Made by a program: the position numbers and the translations under genes. From positions 105,667 to 169,666 of the forward strand of contig JADJYJ010000034.1 in the NCBI GenBank assembly GCA_016719785.1: 64,000 nucleotides of DNA. Reading direction: 5' to 3'. Of the stretch, positions 24,994-34,110 are shown in pieces. The DNA is from Candidatus Amarolinea dominans (GTDB lineage: Bacteria; Chloroflexota; Anaerolineae; SSC4; Amarolineaceae). Position 1 is the stretch's first letter. Every line of letters starts with the position of its first letter. Below the pieces are notes generated by a model. It was not told the origin of the DNA. It was given only the letters and a program-made list of their open reading frames with translations, and searched no databases.

Positions 24994-27366
24994 GTGGCGC
25001 CGTACCGCATCGTCCACATCATCAAAAATCTGCCGTTCGATGGCGGCACGACACAGTATCTCTATCAACTGCTGTCGTCTCTCGATCGGGCCGCGTTTGC
25101 GCCCGAAATTCTGGTGATCGAGGAGGAAGCGCCCGGGCGCAGCTTTGCGGCCGCGTTTCAGGCGCTCTCGATTCCCGTCACCTCTCTGCCCACACGCAGC
25201 AACCTGGACCTGCGCGCCGTGCGCCCGGTCGTCCAATGGCTTGCCGGCCGCCGCGCCGACCTGGTGCAGACCCACCTGGCGCGTGCGCACATCTACGGCG
25301 GCCTGGCCGCGTGGCGCCTGGGGCTGCCCACGATCATGACCGAACACGGCATTGTGCGCAACACCACCCTGCCGGTGCGCGTGTGGGACAATTTTTATGG
25401 GCGTACCGCCGCCCGCATCGTCTGCAATTCTCAGGCCACGTGCCGGCAGGTGGCGCGAGACATGCCGCTCCTGCCCCGTGCCAAACTGGCTGTCATCTAT
25501 CCCGGCGTCAGCGATCACCCGGCCAATCAGCAGCCAACCCTGACCCGTGCGGCTCTTGGTTTGAGCGACGATGACCTGTTGCTGGGCTATGTGGGCACCT
25601 TCATGCCGGTGCGCTGCCACGCGATGCTCTTGCAGGCCTTCGCTCATGTGCGCCAGGCGGAACCGCGCGCCCGCCTGCTGCTGATCGGCGACGGCCCGCT
25701 GCAAGCCCAGGTGCAAGATCAGGTTCGGCGGATGGGACTGCAGGATGACGTCTGGGTCTGGCCGGCGCGCGACGACATTCGCCAGCTGCTGCCGCTGCTC
25801 GATGGCTATGTGAACTCCGCCAGCGCAGAGGCTTTCGGCATCGCAACTGTCGAAGCGATGCTGGCGGCCTTGCCCATTGCCGTCACTGACGGCGGCGCGC
25901 TGCCAGAGTTGATCGAGCACGAGGTCAGCGGCCTGGTGGCTCCGGCCAACGATGCCATCGCCCTGGCGGCAGCCCTGCGCCGCCTGCTGTCCGGCGAAGC
26001 CCAAGCGCAGCGGTGGGGCCAGGTTGCCCGGCAGCGCGCCCTGCAGCAGTTTGCACCGGCTGCGTTTGCCGGGAGCTACGCGTCCCTCTATCGGGCCATT
26101 TTGGAGCCAGGGCGCACCTCAGCGCGGGCATTGGCAGCCGACGAACGGATCGTGCCGGCGCCGACGCGGGGAGACCCGCCCGCGCTTCCCCCCGGACGAT
26201 CGGTCGCGTCCGGGGCGAGCGTCTCGAAACCCACCCTTCTGGTCGCGGGGCCGACACCGCCGCCCTACGCCGGGGTGGAAACCTTCACGCAGACGGTGGT
26301 CACCTCGCCCTTGATGCAGCAGCGCTTCGCGCTCACCTTCTGCAACATGCAAAAACCGATCACCAACGAGCAGCGCGGGCGCCTGGGGTTCGTCAACATT
26401 CGCTACAACCTCGCTCACCTATGGCAGTTCTTGCAGATGTGTCGCCGGTTGCACCCCGACCTGGCCTATCTGCCCTTGAGTCAGAATCGTCCCGGTTTCT
26501 TTCGTGATTCGATTCTGCTCTGGCTGTGTCGTCCGTTTGCGCGCCGCGTGGTGTACCAGGTGCATGGCGGTTCCTTCGACCGGTTTTACGCGGGCCAGCC
26601 GGCCTGGTTCCGGGCCTATATCCGCCGCGTGTTTCAACAGACCGATGCCTTCCTGGTCGGTGGCGAACGGCTCAAGCAGCAGTTCGACAACCTGGTGACC
26701 CCCGCGAAGTTCCGCGTGGCCGCCTATGGCGTGGCGACCCGCTACCCGCCTCGCAGCCGGCCTCCGGACGATGACCTGGCTGAGATTCGGGTGATCTTCA
26801 TGGGGCACATCTCGTTCGCCAAAGGCGCAGTGGACCTGGTGCGTGCGCTGCCGTTGGCGCTGCCGCAGATGCAGGTGGGACTGCGCGTGCAGCTCGCCGG
26901 CGAATTCATCAACAAGGAACGCAACATCACCTTCATTCCCGAACATGATCATGCGGCCGGCGCCATTCGCCAGGTGATTCAGGAGCATCGCCTGGAAGAG
27001 ACCGTGAAGTTCCTGGGCGTCATTCGGGATGAGCAAAAGTTGCAAACCCTGGTAGATTCTGATATTTTTATCCTGCCTTCCTACACAGAAGCCATTGGAC
27101 TGTCGGTGATGGAAGCGATGGCCGCGCAGTTGCCGGTGATTGTCACCGCGGCTGGCGCGCTGCCCGACATGCTGACCGAGGGCACGCACTGTCTCTTTGT
27201 CAAGCCGGGCGACCCGTCCGGATTGGCGCAGCAGTTAGTGCGTTTGTGCGCGGATCGGGCCTTGCGGCTGCGGATGGGTCAGGCCAACCGCAGCATCATC
27301 GAGGAACGTTACAACGAAACGGCCTTCCTCAACCGGTTGGCTAATGCCCTGGAAGATGTGCTGTAG
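24994..27366 (+). CDS. Tandem fusion of two GT4 glycosyltransferases
   Basis: 790 residues with two complete GT-B enzymes. Domain 1 (about 4-375) begins RIVHIIKNLPFDGGTTQYLY and carries EX7E as EAFGIATVE near residue 285. A Pro/Ala-rich linker (about 378-408) follows. Domain 2 (about 410-790) begins KPTLLVAGPTPPPYAGVE and carries EAIGLSVME near residue 700. Both catalytic signatures are intact, so the protein could add two sugars in turn. The GTG start at 24994 has GGGGAG 7 nt upstream. Single GT4 enzymes are usually 350-420 residues. Confidence 0.87.
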   Translation: MAPYRIVHIIKNLPFDGGTTQYLYQLLSSLDRAAFAPEILVIEEEAPGRSFAAAFQALSIPVTSLPTRSNLDLRAVRPVVQWLAGRRADLVQTHLARAHIYGGLAAWRLGLPTIMTEHGIVRNTTLPVRVWDNFYGRTAARIVCNSQATCRQVARDMPLLPRAKLAVIYPGVSDHPANQQPTLTRAALGLSDDDLLLGYVGTFMPVRCHAMLLQAFAHVRQAEPRARLLLIGDGPLQAQVQDQVRRMGLQDDVWVWPARDDIRQLLPLLDGYVNSASAEAFGIATVEAMLAALPIAVTDGGALPELIEHEVSGLVAPANDAIALAAALRRLLSGEAQAQRWGQVARQRALQQFAPAAFAGSYASLYRAILEPGRTSARALAADERIVPAPTRGDPPALPPGRSVASGASVSKPTLLVAGPTPPPYAGVETFTQTVVTSPLMQQRFALTFCNMQKPITNEQRGRLGFVNIRYNLAHLWQFLQMCRRLHPDLAYLPLSQNRPGFFRDSILLWLCRPFARRVVYQVHGGSFDRFYAGQPAWFRAYIRRVFQQTDAFLVGGERLKQQFDNLVTPAKFRVAAYGVATRYPPRSRPPDDDLAEIRVIFMGHISFAKGAVDLVRALPLALPQMQVGLRVQLAGEFINKERNITFIPEHDHAAGAIRQVIQEHRLEETVKFLGVIRDEQKLQTLVDSDIFILPSYTEAIGLSVMEAMAAQLPVIVTAAGALPDMLTEGTHCLFVKPGDPSGLAQQLVRLCADRALRLRMGQANRSIIEERYNETAFLNRLANALEDVL

Positions 27367-27374
27367 GGGAAACC

Positions 27375-28958
27375 GTGCCGATGCAACAGACGACTAATCC
27401 ATCTCTAGCTACCGGCGTCTCTGCGCCGCGCCGCGTCCATCTGATGGGGCTGCCGGTGGACTGCGTCACCGAGGCGCAGGCCATTGCCATCTGCCAGGAC
27501 GCCATCGCCCGACGGCGCCAGGTGTGCATCGTGCCCATCAACGCGGCGCAGACCATCCTGGCGCATGAGGATGCCGCCTTCCGGCGCGTTGTGGAAGATT
27601 TCGAGCTGGCGCTGGCCGATGGCAAGGCGGTGGCCTGGGGCGCCAAGTGGCTCGAACGCTTGCCGGTGCCGGAACAGGTGGGGCTGCCGCCGTTCGTTCA
27701 TCGCCTGCTGGACGTGGCCGAACTGCATGAGCACAGCGTCTACTTCTTTGGCGCCGAGGAAGAGATCGTGCAGCAGGTGGTGGCGCGTGCGCACCGCCGT
27801 TGGCCGCGGCTGCTGATTGCCGGCCAGCGCAACGGCTTCTTCAAGCCGGCCGATGAAGCGGGCATTGTCGCTGCCATGAACGACAGCCGGGCGCAGATCA
27901 TGTTGGTGGCCTTGCCCTCGCCGATGAAGGAGATGTGGATCGCCAGGCACAAGGACGCGCTGCACATTCCCGTCATCGCGGGCGTCGGCGGTTTGTTCGA
28001 TGTCATGGCCGGCAAGGTGCGACCCGCGAAGGAGATTTTTTTCATGCGAATTTTGGTAACCGGCGGCCTGGGAGCGGTTGGTTCAGTTCTGGTACGTGAG
28101 CTGCGCGGGCGTGGCAATGAGGTGTGGCTATGCGATCTGGCCCATCATTACGATGCCCAGTACGTGCGCTGCGATGTCGGTGAGTTCAGGCAGGTCGAGC
28201 GGTTGTTCGACCAGCACGAGTTCGACACTGTCTACCATCTGGCGGCTGAGTTTGGACGCAACAATGGCGAAGATTACTATGAGAAAGTCTGGCAGACCAA
28301 CGCGATTGGCACCAAGAACATCCTGCGCATGCAGGAGGAGCGGCGCTTTCGCCTGATCGCCTTCAGCAGTTCCGAGGTCTATGGCGATTATGCCGGCGTG
28401 ATGAGCGAGGAGGTCATGGCAAACTCTCCGGTGCGCCAGTTGAACGACTACGCAATCAGCAAGTGGGTCAATGAACAGCAGATCATGAATTCGATGGACC
28501 GCTTCGGCACCGAGTCGGTGCGGGTGCGGCTGTTCAACACCTACGGGCCGGGAGAGCCTTACTCGCCCTATCGCAGCGTCATTTGCCTGTTCATCTATCG
28601 AGCCTTGCACGATCTACCGTACACGGTCTATCTGAATCACCATCGCAGCTCCACCTACATTGATGACTGCGTGCGCACCCTGGCCAACATCTGCGAGCGC
28701 TTCCAGCCCGGTGAGATCTACAACATCGCCGGCGACGAGTATCACGACATCAAGGCGCTCTCTGACATGATCCTGGCCCACCTGGGCAAGGACGACCGCC
28801 TGGTGACCTACCTGGAGTACGAGGCGCACAACACGCGTGACAAGCGCGCCGATACCCTCAAGGCCGTGCGCGACCTGGGGCATCAGGCCACGGTGTCGCT
28901 GGCCGAAGGCGTGGCGCGTACCATCGAATGGCAAAAGGTGTTCTATGCCCGACGTTGA
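27375..28958 (+). CDS. GT26 (WecG/TagA/CpsF) domain fused in frame to NAD-dependent epimerase
   Basis: 527 residues. Residues about 20-222 are a WecG/TagA/CpsF-family transferase (PINAAQTIL near 55, LADGKAVAWG near 78, FFGAEEEIV near 124, GVGGLFDVMAGKVRPA near 205). These enzymes transfer ManNAc or ManNAcA to a lipid-linked amino sugar. The usual C-terminal 25-50 residues are absent. Residue 224 is the Met of a complete SDR epimerase (MRILVTGGLGAVGS; YAISK near 378). The codon for this Met, at 28044, has its own AAGGAG 9 nt upstream. The next gene (WecC) overlaps by 14 bases. Confidence 0.83.
   Translation: MPMQQTTNPSLATGVSAPRRVHLMGLPVDCVTEAQAIAICQDAIARRRQVCIVPINAAQTILAHEDAAFRRVVEDFELALADGKAVAWGAKWLERLPVPEQVGLPPFVHRLLDVAELHEHSVYFFGAEEEIVQQVVARAHRRWPRLLIAGQRNGFFKPADEAGIVAAMNDSRAQIMLVALPSPMKEMWIARHKDALHIPVIAGVGGLFDVMAGKVRPAKEIFFMRILVTGGLGAVGSVLVRELRGRGNEVWLCDLAHHYDAQYVRCDVGEFRQVERLFDQHEFDTVYHLAAEFGRNNGEDYYEKVWQTNAIGTKNILRMQEERRFRLIAFSSSEVYGDYAGVMSEEVMANSPVRQLNDYAISKWVNEQQIMNSMDRFGTESVRVRLFNTYGPGEPYSPYRSVICLFIYRALHDLPYTVYLNHHRSSTYIDDCVRTLANICERFQPGEIYNIAGDEYHDIKALSDMILAHLGKDDRLVTYLEYEAHNTRDKRADTLKAVRDLGHQATVSLAEGVARTIEWQKVFYARR
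28034..28046 (+). promoter_or_regulatory. Internal ribosome binding site and ATG within the GT26-SDR fusion
   Basis: GGAGA, preceded by GAA, then TTTTTTTC and ATG (28044) form a standard initiation site for the epimerase moiety inside the fused frame. Both a 527-residue fusion and a separate 304-residue epimerase could be made. Confidence 0.6.
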
Positions 28959-30198
28959 ACGCCTGCTCGATGACGCCAGCCCGCGCAATCCCCAGGTGGT
29001 GATGGTGGGCACCGGCTACGTCGGGCTGCCGGCCGCGCTGATGCTGGCGCGCGCGGGCTGGCGCGTCGTGGGCGTTGACATCAACGAAAACATCGTGGCG
29101 GCGATCAACGAAGGCGTGCTGCACCTCAAAGAGGCTGAGCTGCAGGCGCTGCTGCACGATCCAACGGTACGTCAGAACCTGAGCGCGCGCCACTCACCCT
29201 GCCCGGCCGATATTTTCATCATCGCCGTGCCTACGCCGGTGCAGCCGCGCAAAAAAGTGGCCGACCTGTCGTACGTCATCAGCGCCATCGAAGCGCTGTT
29301 GCCCCACCTGCGCGCGGGTAACCTGATCATCATCGAGTCCACGATTCCGCCGTTGACCTGCCGCCATGTCGTGACCCCGCTGCTGGAGCGCACGGGACTC
29401 CGGGTCGGCGCCGACATTCACCTGGCCCACTGCCCGGAACGCATCCTGCCCGGCGACGTGTTCTACGAGATCGTCCACAACGACCGCGTCATCGGCTGCG
29501 CTGAGCCGGTTGGCCGCGAAATGGCCCGCGCGCTCTACGCGTCCTTTGTCAAAGGCGATCTCTACGTGACCGACGATGTGACGGCCGAGCTGTGCAAGCT
29601 GTGCGAAAACACCTTTCGCGATGTCAACATCGCCCTGGCCAATGAGTTTGCCGCGGTGGCCGAGGGACTGGGCATTGACCCGCTGCAGGTCATCCGGCTG
29701 GCCAACAAACATCCCCGCGTCAACATCATGCGCCCCGGCATCGGCGTGGGCGGGCACTGCATCCCGCTCGATCCGTGGTTCATCAAAGAGGTGGATCCTG
29801 CCAACTCGCGCCTGATCTTCACCGCACGGCTGGTCAACGACGAAGTGCCGCACAAGATCGCCGCGCGCGTGCGCCAGGCCGTGGCCCACCTGGTCACACC
29901 CCGCCTGGTCGCCATCGGCATGAGCTATAAGCCGGACACCGAGGACACCCGCGAAAGCCCGGCCACGGAGATCGTCCACCTCCTGCGCGCGGATGGCTAT
30001 CAGGTGGCCCACTATGACCCGCTGGTCGTCGGCCATGAGTACAGCAGCCTGGCAGACGCCGCGGCAGGCGCCGATTGCCTGCTCTTGCTGGTCGAGCACA
30101 AGGTGGTGAAACAAGCCTGGAAGGCCGAACAGGAGACGGTCAGGGCGGCCATGCGCACCCCCATCGTCCTGCGCTTCTATCAGGATGACGCGCCGTGA
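28945..30198 (+). CDS. wecC: UDP-N-acetyl-D-mannosaminuronate-type dehydrogenase (WecC-like)
   Basis: 417 residues, UDP-glucose/GDP-mannose dehydrogenase family. NAD motif VGTGYVGLP near residue 21, substrate region KLCENTFRDVNIALANEF near 215, and the catalytic Cys in GVGGHCIPLDPWFI near 268. The DPWFI sequence favours UDP-ManNAc dehydrogenases (WecC) over UDP-glucose dehydrogenases. Product would be UDP-ManNAcA. It overlaps the previous gene by 14 bases and touches WecB at TGATG. Confidence 0.86.
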   Translation: MPDVERLLDDASPRNPQVVMVGTGYVGLPAALMLARAGWRVVGVDINENIVAAINEGVLHLKEAELQALLHDPTVRQNLSARHSPCPADIFIIAVPTPVQPRKKVADLSYVISAIEALLPHLRAGNLIIIESTIPPLTCRHVVTPLLERTGLRVGADIHLAHCPERILPGDVFYEIVHNDRVIGCAEPVGREMARALYASFVKGDLYVTDDVTAELCKLCENTFRDVNIALANEFAAVAEGLGIDPLQVIRLANKHPRVNIMRPGIGVGGHCIPLDPWFIKEVDPANSRLIFTARLVNDEVPHKIAARVRQAVAHLVTPRLVAIGMSYKPDTEDTRESPATEIVHLLRADGYQVAHYDPLVVGHEYSSLADAAAGADCLLLLVEHKVVKQAWKAEQETVRAAMRTPIVLRFYQDDAP

Positions 30199-31352
30199 TG
30201 GCTGACGACGGCCAGGCGCGAACCACGCCATTCACCGTGCTTTCCATCGTTGGCACGCGGCCGGAGGCGGTCAAAATGGCGCCGGTCATCAGGGCGCTGG
30301 CGCAGCAGGCCGGTATCCGGTCGCTGGTCTGCGCCACCGCCCAGCATCGCGAAATGCTCGACCAGGTCTTCGACCTGTTCGCCATCCGCCCCGATGTGGA
30401 CCTGAACCTGATGCAGCCCAACCAGACCCTGCCCGGCCTGACCGCCCTGGCCCTGACCCGCGTCAGTCAGGTGCTGCAAGACCTGCAGCCTGACCTGGTG
30501 CTGGCGCAGGGCGACACGACGACCGTCATGGTGGCTGGGTTGGCCAGTTTCTACGCACAGATTCCGATGGGGCACGTCGAGGCCGGGCTACGCACCCACC
30601 GGCGCTATAGCCCTTTTCCCGAGGAGATGAATCGGCGCCTGGTGGCCAGCCTGGCGTCGCTGCACTTCGCGCCCACATCCCGCGCGGTCGCGGCACTGCA
30701 GGCCGAAGGCGTGTCGGCCGAGGACATCTTTCTGACCGGCAACACGGTTGTAGATGCCTTGCAGTCCATTGCGACCCAGCCGTTCGAGCCGGACCCGGCG
30801 CTGCATGCGCGGTTGGAGCAGACGCCAGGCCGCCTGCTCCTGGTGACCGCGCATCGGCGCGAGAACTTCGGCGCGCCCTTCGTGGCGATCTGTCTGGCCC
30901 TGCGTCAGATTGTCGAGCGCAACCCGGACGTGACCCTGGTCTATCCGGTGCATCTCAACCCGCAGGTGCGCGAGCCGGTCATGCGCATCCTGGCCGGCCA
31001 CGAGCGTATTCACCTGCTGGAGCCGGTCGAGTACCGAACGCTGGTCTACCTGCTCAAGCGCTGCTGGCTGGTGCTGACCGATTCTGGCGGCATCCAGGAA
31101 GAGGCGCCGGTGCTGGGTAAACCGGTGTTGGTATTGCGCCGCGACACCGAGCGGCCTGAGGGTATCGAGAGTGGCAATGCCCGCCTGGTTGGCACCGAGC
31201 AAGCCGACATCGTGCGCGCAACAGAGCGTTTGCTGCATGACGAATCTGCCTACCAAGCCATGGCCCAGGCCGCCAGCCCGTACGGCGACGGCCGCGCCGC
31301 GCGCCGCATCGTAGACGCCATCGTTGCCCGCTACGTAAATTCTGAACGCTGA
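30198..31352 (+). CDS. wecB: UDP-N-acetylglucosamine 2-epimerase (non-hydrolysing)
   Basis: 384 residues. Interconverts UDP-GlcNAc and UDP-ManNAc, supplying the WecC substrate encoded just upstream. Motifs IVGTRPEAVKMAPVI near residue 17, GHVEAGLRTH near 122, VTAHRRENFG near 216 and DSGGIQEEAP near 295 are the family hallmarks. The ATG at 30198 shares its A with the WecC stop; a GTG three bases earlier is the alternative. Confidence 0.92.
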   Translation: MADDGQARTTPFTVLSIVGTRPEAVKMAPVIRALAQQAGIRSLVCATAQHREMLDQVFDLFAIRPDVDLNLMQPNQTLPGLTALALTRVSQVLQDLQPDLVLAQGDTTTVMVAGLASFYAQIPMGHVEAGLRTHRRYSPFPEEMNRRLVASLASLHFAPTSRAVAALQAEGVSAEDIFLTGNTVVDALQSIATQPFEPDPALHARLEQTPGRLLLVTAHRRENFGAPFVAICLALRQIVERNPDVTLVYPVHLNPQVREPVMRILAGHERIHLLEPVEYRTLVYLLKRCWLVLTDSGGIQEEAPVLGKPVLVLRRDTERPEGIESGNARLVGTEQADIVRATERLLHDESAYQAMAQAASPYGDGRAARRIVDAIVARYVNSER

Positions 31353-31399
31353 ACCAGGGCGATTGCCTGCACTTTGCGCTCATCACGAGGTGAATCATC

Positions 31400-32041
31400 A
31401 TAGACCTTCCACCGGCGCCGCTGGCGCCGCCACGCCCGCTTTACGAAATCAGTAAGCGCTGGTTCGATCTTGGACTCAGCGCCGTGCTGTTGGTCCTGCT
31501 CTCGCCGCTCCTGCTGCTGCTGGCGCTGGCCGTCAAGCTGACCTCGACCGGCCCGGTCTTCTACCGTTGGCAGGTGGTGGGGTTGGGCGGGCGGCCGTTC
31601 ACCGGCTACAAGTTCCGCACGATGGTGGTCAACGCGGATGCGCTCAAGGCCCAACTGCTGGCTGCCAACGAAATGAGCGGACCGGTCTTCAAGATGAAGC
31701 ACGACCCGCGCATCACGCCGGCGGGGCGCATCTTACGCAAACTGAGCCTGGACGAACTGCCGCAGTTGTGGAGCGTGCTGATCGGCGACATGAGCCTGGT
31801 GGGACCGCGGCCGCCCCTACGCAGCGAGTACGTGCAGTTCCAAGATTGGCAGCGTGCGAAGTTGAGCGTCAAACCGGGCCTCACCTGTCTTTGGCAGATC
31901 AGCGGCCGCAATCGGGTGAGCGATTTCGACGAGTGGGTCAAGCTCGACCTGGCCTATATCGCCCGGCGCTCGTTCTGGCTCGATCTGTGGATCCTGCTGC
32001 GCACCGTGCCCGCCGTCCTGTTGGGACACGGCGCCTCGTGA
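31400..32041 (+). CDS. Polyprenyl-phosphate sugar-1-phosphate transferase (short PHPT), apparent ATA start
   Basis: Monotopic phosphoglycosyl transferase that starts glycan assembly by adding sugar-1-P to polyprenyl phosphate. Signature intact: YEISKRWFDLGL then a membrane-inserting hydrophobic helix, KFRTMVVNAD, the catalytic Asp-Glu in LDELPQ, GDMSLVGPRP, and VKPGLTCLWQISGRN. No ATG, GTG or TTG precedes the conserved YEISKR region after the in-frame TGA at 31391. An ATA at 31400 lies 7 nt after GAGGTG and gives the normal family length of 213 residues. The first standard start, a GTG at 31484, would delete the conserved N-terminus. Confidence 0.75.
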   Translation: MDLPPAPLAPPRPLYEISKRWFDLGLSAVLLVLLSPLLLLLALAVKLTSTGPVFYRWQVVGLGGRPFTGYKFRTMVVNADALKAQLLAANEMSGPVFKMKHDPRITPAGRILRKLSLDELPQLWSVLIGDMSLVGPRPPLRSEYVQFQDWQRAKLSVKPGLTCLWQISGRNRVSDFDEWVKLDLAYIARRSFWLDLWILLRTVPAVLLGHGAS

Positions 32042-32203
32042 GCCGGCCGGCCGTGCGCCACGTTGCGTACACCTGTGCAAATGTGCTCACTTCGGTTTCC
32101 TGTGTTAAAATGGGTGCAGCGTCTGTGGACAAGAGAGGGTCGTACCCTCTCATTCTTTTGCCTGCAAGACGGCGACAACCAGGGACAGGTAGACAAAGCG
32201 GCA

Positions 32204-33001
32204 GTGCCTGAAACACCGTGGAATGAGCTGACGCACCAAGAACGTCTGTTTTACGAAGAGAGCTATCGGCGGCAGGGGCAGATCGCGGCCGACCTGGCCG
32301 AACCACTCAGCGTGCGTGAGGTCTATGCGCTCGATCTGCTCGGCGCCGGTGAACAAAGTCTGGTGCTCGAAGTGGGCAGTGGCAGCGGGCGTCATGCCGT
32401 TGAGATTGCGCGCCGGGGAGCGATCGTCGTAGCCGTTGATGTCAGCGTGGCCGGCGTGCAGCGCGGACAGGCCCTGGCGCAGATGGCCGGCCAATCCTCA
32501 CACGTGCATGCCGCCAGCATGGATGCCCATGCGCTTGGCCTTGCGGACGCCAGCGTAGACCTGGTCTTTGGCGCCCAGGTGCTGCACCACCTGGATTGTG
32601 CGCAGGCTGGCGCTGAAATCGGGCGTGTGCTGCGGCCGGGAGGCCGCGCCGTTTTCATCGAGAATTCTGCACGCAGCCCGCTGCTCATGTGGGCGCGACG
32701 CCACCTGGTGGGGCGCATTGGCATTCGCCGCTACGGCTCGGCCGCCGAAGCCCCCCTGGACGATGCGGAAATTCGTATCTTCTGTCGCCAGTTTGGCGGT
32801 TCAGTCCGGGTACATTTTCCCCAGCTCTGCCTGACTGTGCTGCTTGCCCGCCACTGGCTGAACTTTCCCTGGGCCGTGCAGTTTTTCCTGCAAATTGACC
32901 AGTGGCTCGAACGTTGGATCCCGGCCCTGCGCAGCTGGAGCTTTCTCCAGGTGCTGGAATTCGTGAAAGCGCCCCAACAACCACCACCGGGGGATAGATG
33001 A
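32204..33001 (+). CDS. Class I SAM-dependent methyltransferase
   Basis: Methyltransf_11-type enzyme, about 265 residues. SAM motif I VLEVGSGSGRHAVEIA near residue 58, post-motif VVAVDVS, motif II region DLVFGAQVLHHL and GRVLRPGGRAVFIE near 148. The frame is open further upstream, back to a TTG at 32063 with an ATG at 32081. I use the GTG at 32204 because family homology (ETPWNELTHQERLFYEE) begins there, but its ribosome site is weak. It overlaps the next gene by ATGA. Likely modifies a glycan sugar, by context. Confidence 0.72.
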   Translation: MPETPWNELTHQERLFYEESYRRQGQIAADLAEPLSVREVYALDLLGAGEQSLVLEVGSGSGRHAVEIARRGAIVVAVDVSVAGVQRGQALAQMAGQSSHVHAASMDAHALGLADASVDLVFGAQVLHHLDCAQAGAEIGRVLRPGGRAVFIENSARSPLLMWARRHLVGRIGIRRYGSAAEAPLDDAEIRIFCRQFGGSVRVHFPQLCLTVLLARHWLNFPWAVQFFLQIDQWLERWIPALRSWSFLQVLEFVKAPQQPPPGDR

Positions 33002-34110
33002 ACATTTTAGTAACCGGCGGAGCCGGCTTCATTGGCTCGCACACCGTTGACCTTCTGCTGGCACGCGGTCATCATGTGCGTATTCTCGATAACTTGACCC
33101 CACCTGTGCATGACGATGGTCAAATTCCTGACTATGTACCGGCTGCCGCCGAGTTCATGCTGGGCGATGTGTGTGAGCGGAGCGTGCTCAACCGCGCCCT
33201 GCAGGGCATGGATGCCGTGATTCACCTGGCGGCCTATCAGGACTATCTGCCAGATTTCGCCAAATTCTTCCACGTCAACGCGGTGGGCACGGCGCTGTTG
33301 TACGAGTTGATCGTCGGCCATCACTACCCGATTCAGAAAGTCGTGGTGGCATCGTCGCAGGCGGTCTATGGCGAGGGCAAATATGCCTGCAGCCGGGACC
33401 ACGTGCAGTATCCGGGTCCGCGCACGGAGGCGCAGTTGCGGAGTGGCCGGTGGGAGTTGACTTGCCCGATGTGCGGCGGCCCACTCGACGTGCAGCGCAC
33501 CGATGAGGCCCACGTCAACCCACACAACCAGTACGCCATCTCCAAATATACGCAAGAGATGATCGCCCTCAACCTCGGCTACCGCTATCAGATTCCGTCA
33601 GTGGCCTTGCGTTTCTCGATCACCCAGGGGCCGCGCCAGTCGTTACGCAACGCCTATTCGGGCATCCTGCGCTTGTTCACCATGGCGCTGCTGCACCAGG
33701 AAGCGCCGGTGATTTTCGAAGACGGCAATCAGTTACGCGACTATGTCAATGTCAGCGATGTGGCGCGCGGCATCGAGTTAGTGCTGCTGGACGCCCGCGC
33801 CGACTACCGCGCGTTCAACGTCGGCGGCAGGGACGCCGTGAGCGTGCTCGACTACGCGGCCGCTGTGGCCGCGGCTGTCGGTTATGACATTGCACCCCGC
33901 ATTCCGGCCGAGTTCCGCCTGGGGGACACCCGTCACATTGTCTCCGACATTGGCCGCTTGCAGGCATTGGGCTGGCAACCCACAGTGCCGCTGTCGCAGA
34001 CGATCCAGGACTACATTGCCTGGGCGCAGACCCAGGTCTCGTTTGCCAAATACTACGAGGAAGCAACCCGCATTATGAAGAAACTCGGCACGGTACGGTC
34101 TGTCGCGTGA
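32998..34110 (+). CDS. NAD-dependent epimerase, dTDP-L-rhamnose 4-epimerase-like, with Cys-rich insert
   Basis: 370-residue SDR. TGGAGFIGSHT near residue 6, HLAAYQDYLPDF near 75, YAISK near 180. Between the Ser and Tyr of the active site lies an insert of about 45 residues with Cys near 127 and a CPMCGGPL knuckle near 158, seen in WbiB-type dTDP-L-rhamnose 4-epimerases; here the first Cys pair is reduced to a single Cys. It starts inside the methyltransferase stop (ATGA) and shares GTGA with the next gene. Product would be a 6-deoxy-talose-type nucleotide sugar if the assignment holds. Confidence 0.78.
   Translation: MNILVTGGAGFIGSHTVDLLLARGHHVRILDNLTPPVHDDGQIPDYVPAAAEFMLGDVCERSVLNRALQGMDAVIHLAAYQDYLPDFAKFFHVNAVGTALLYELIVGHHYPIQKVVVASSQAVYGEGKYACSRDHVQYPGPRTEAQLRSGRWELTCPMCGGPLDVQRTDEAHVNPHNQYAISKYTQEMIALNLGYRYQIPSVALRFSITQGPRQSLRNAYSGILRLFTMALLHQEAPVIFEDGNQLRDYVNVSDVARGIELVLLDARADYRAFNVGGRDAVSVLDYAAAVAAAVGYDIAPRIPAEFRLGDTRHIVSDIGRLQALGWQPTVPLSQTIQDYIAWAQTQVSFAKYYEEATRIMKKLGTVRSVA

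Noticed and set aside
27890..27960. GT26 domain inactive because PKQE is replaced by SPMKE
   Set aside because: As far as I recall, SPxKE variants occur in a subgroup of this family, so the change alone is not evidence of inactivity.
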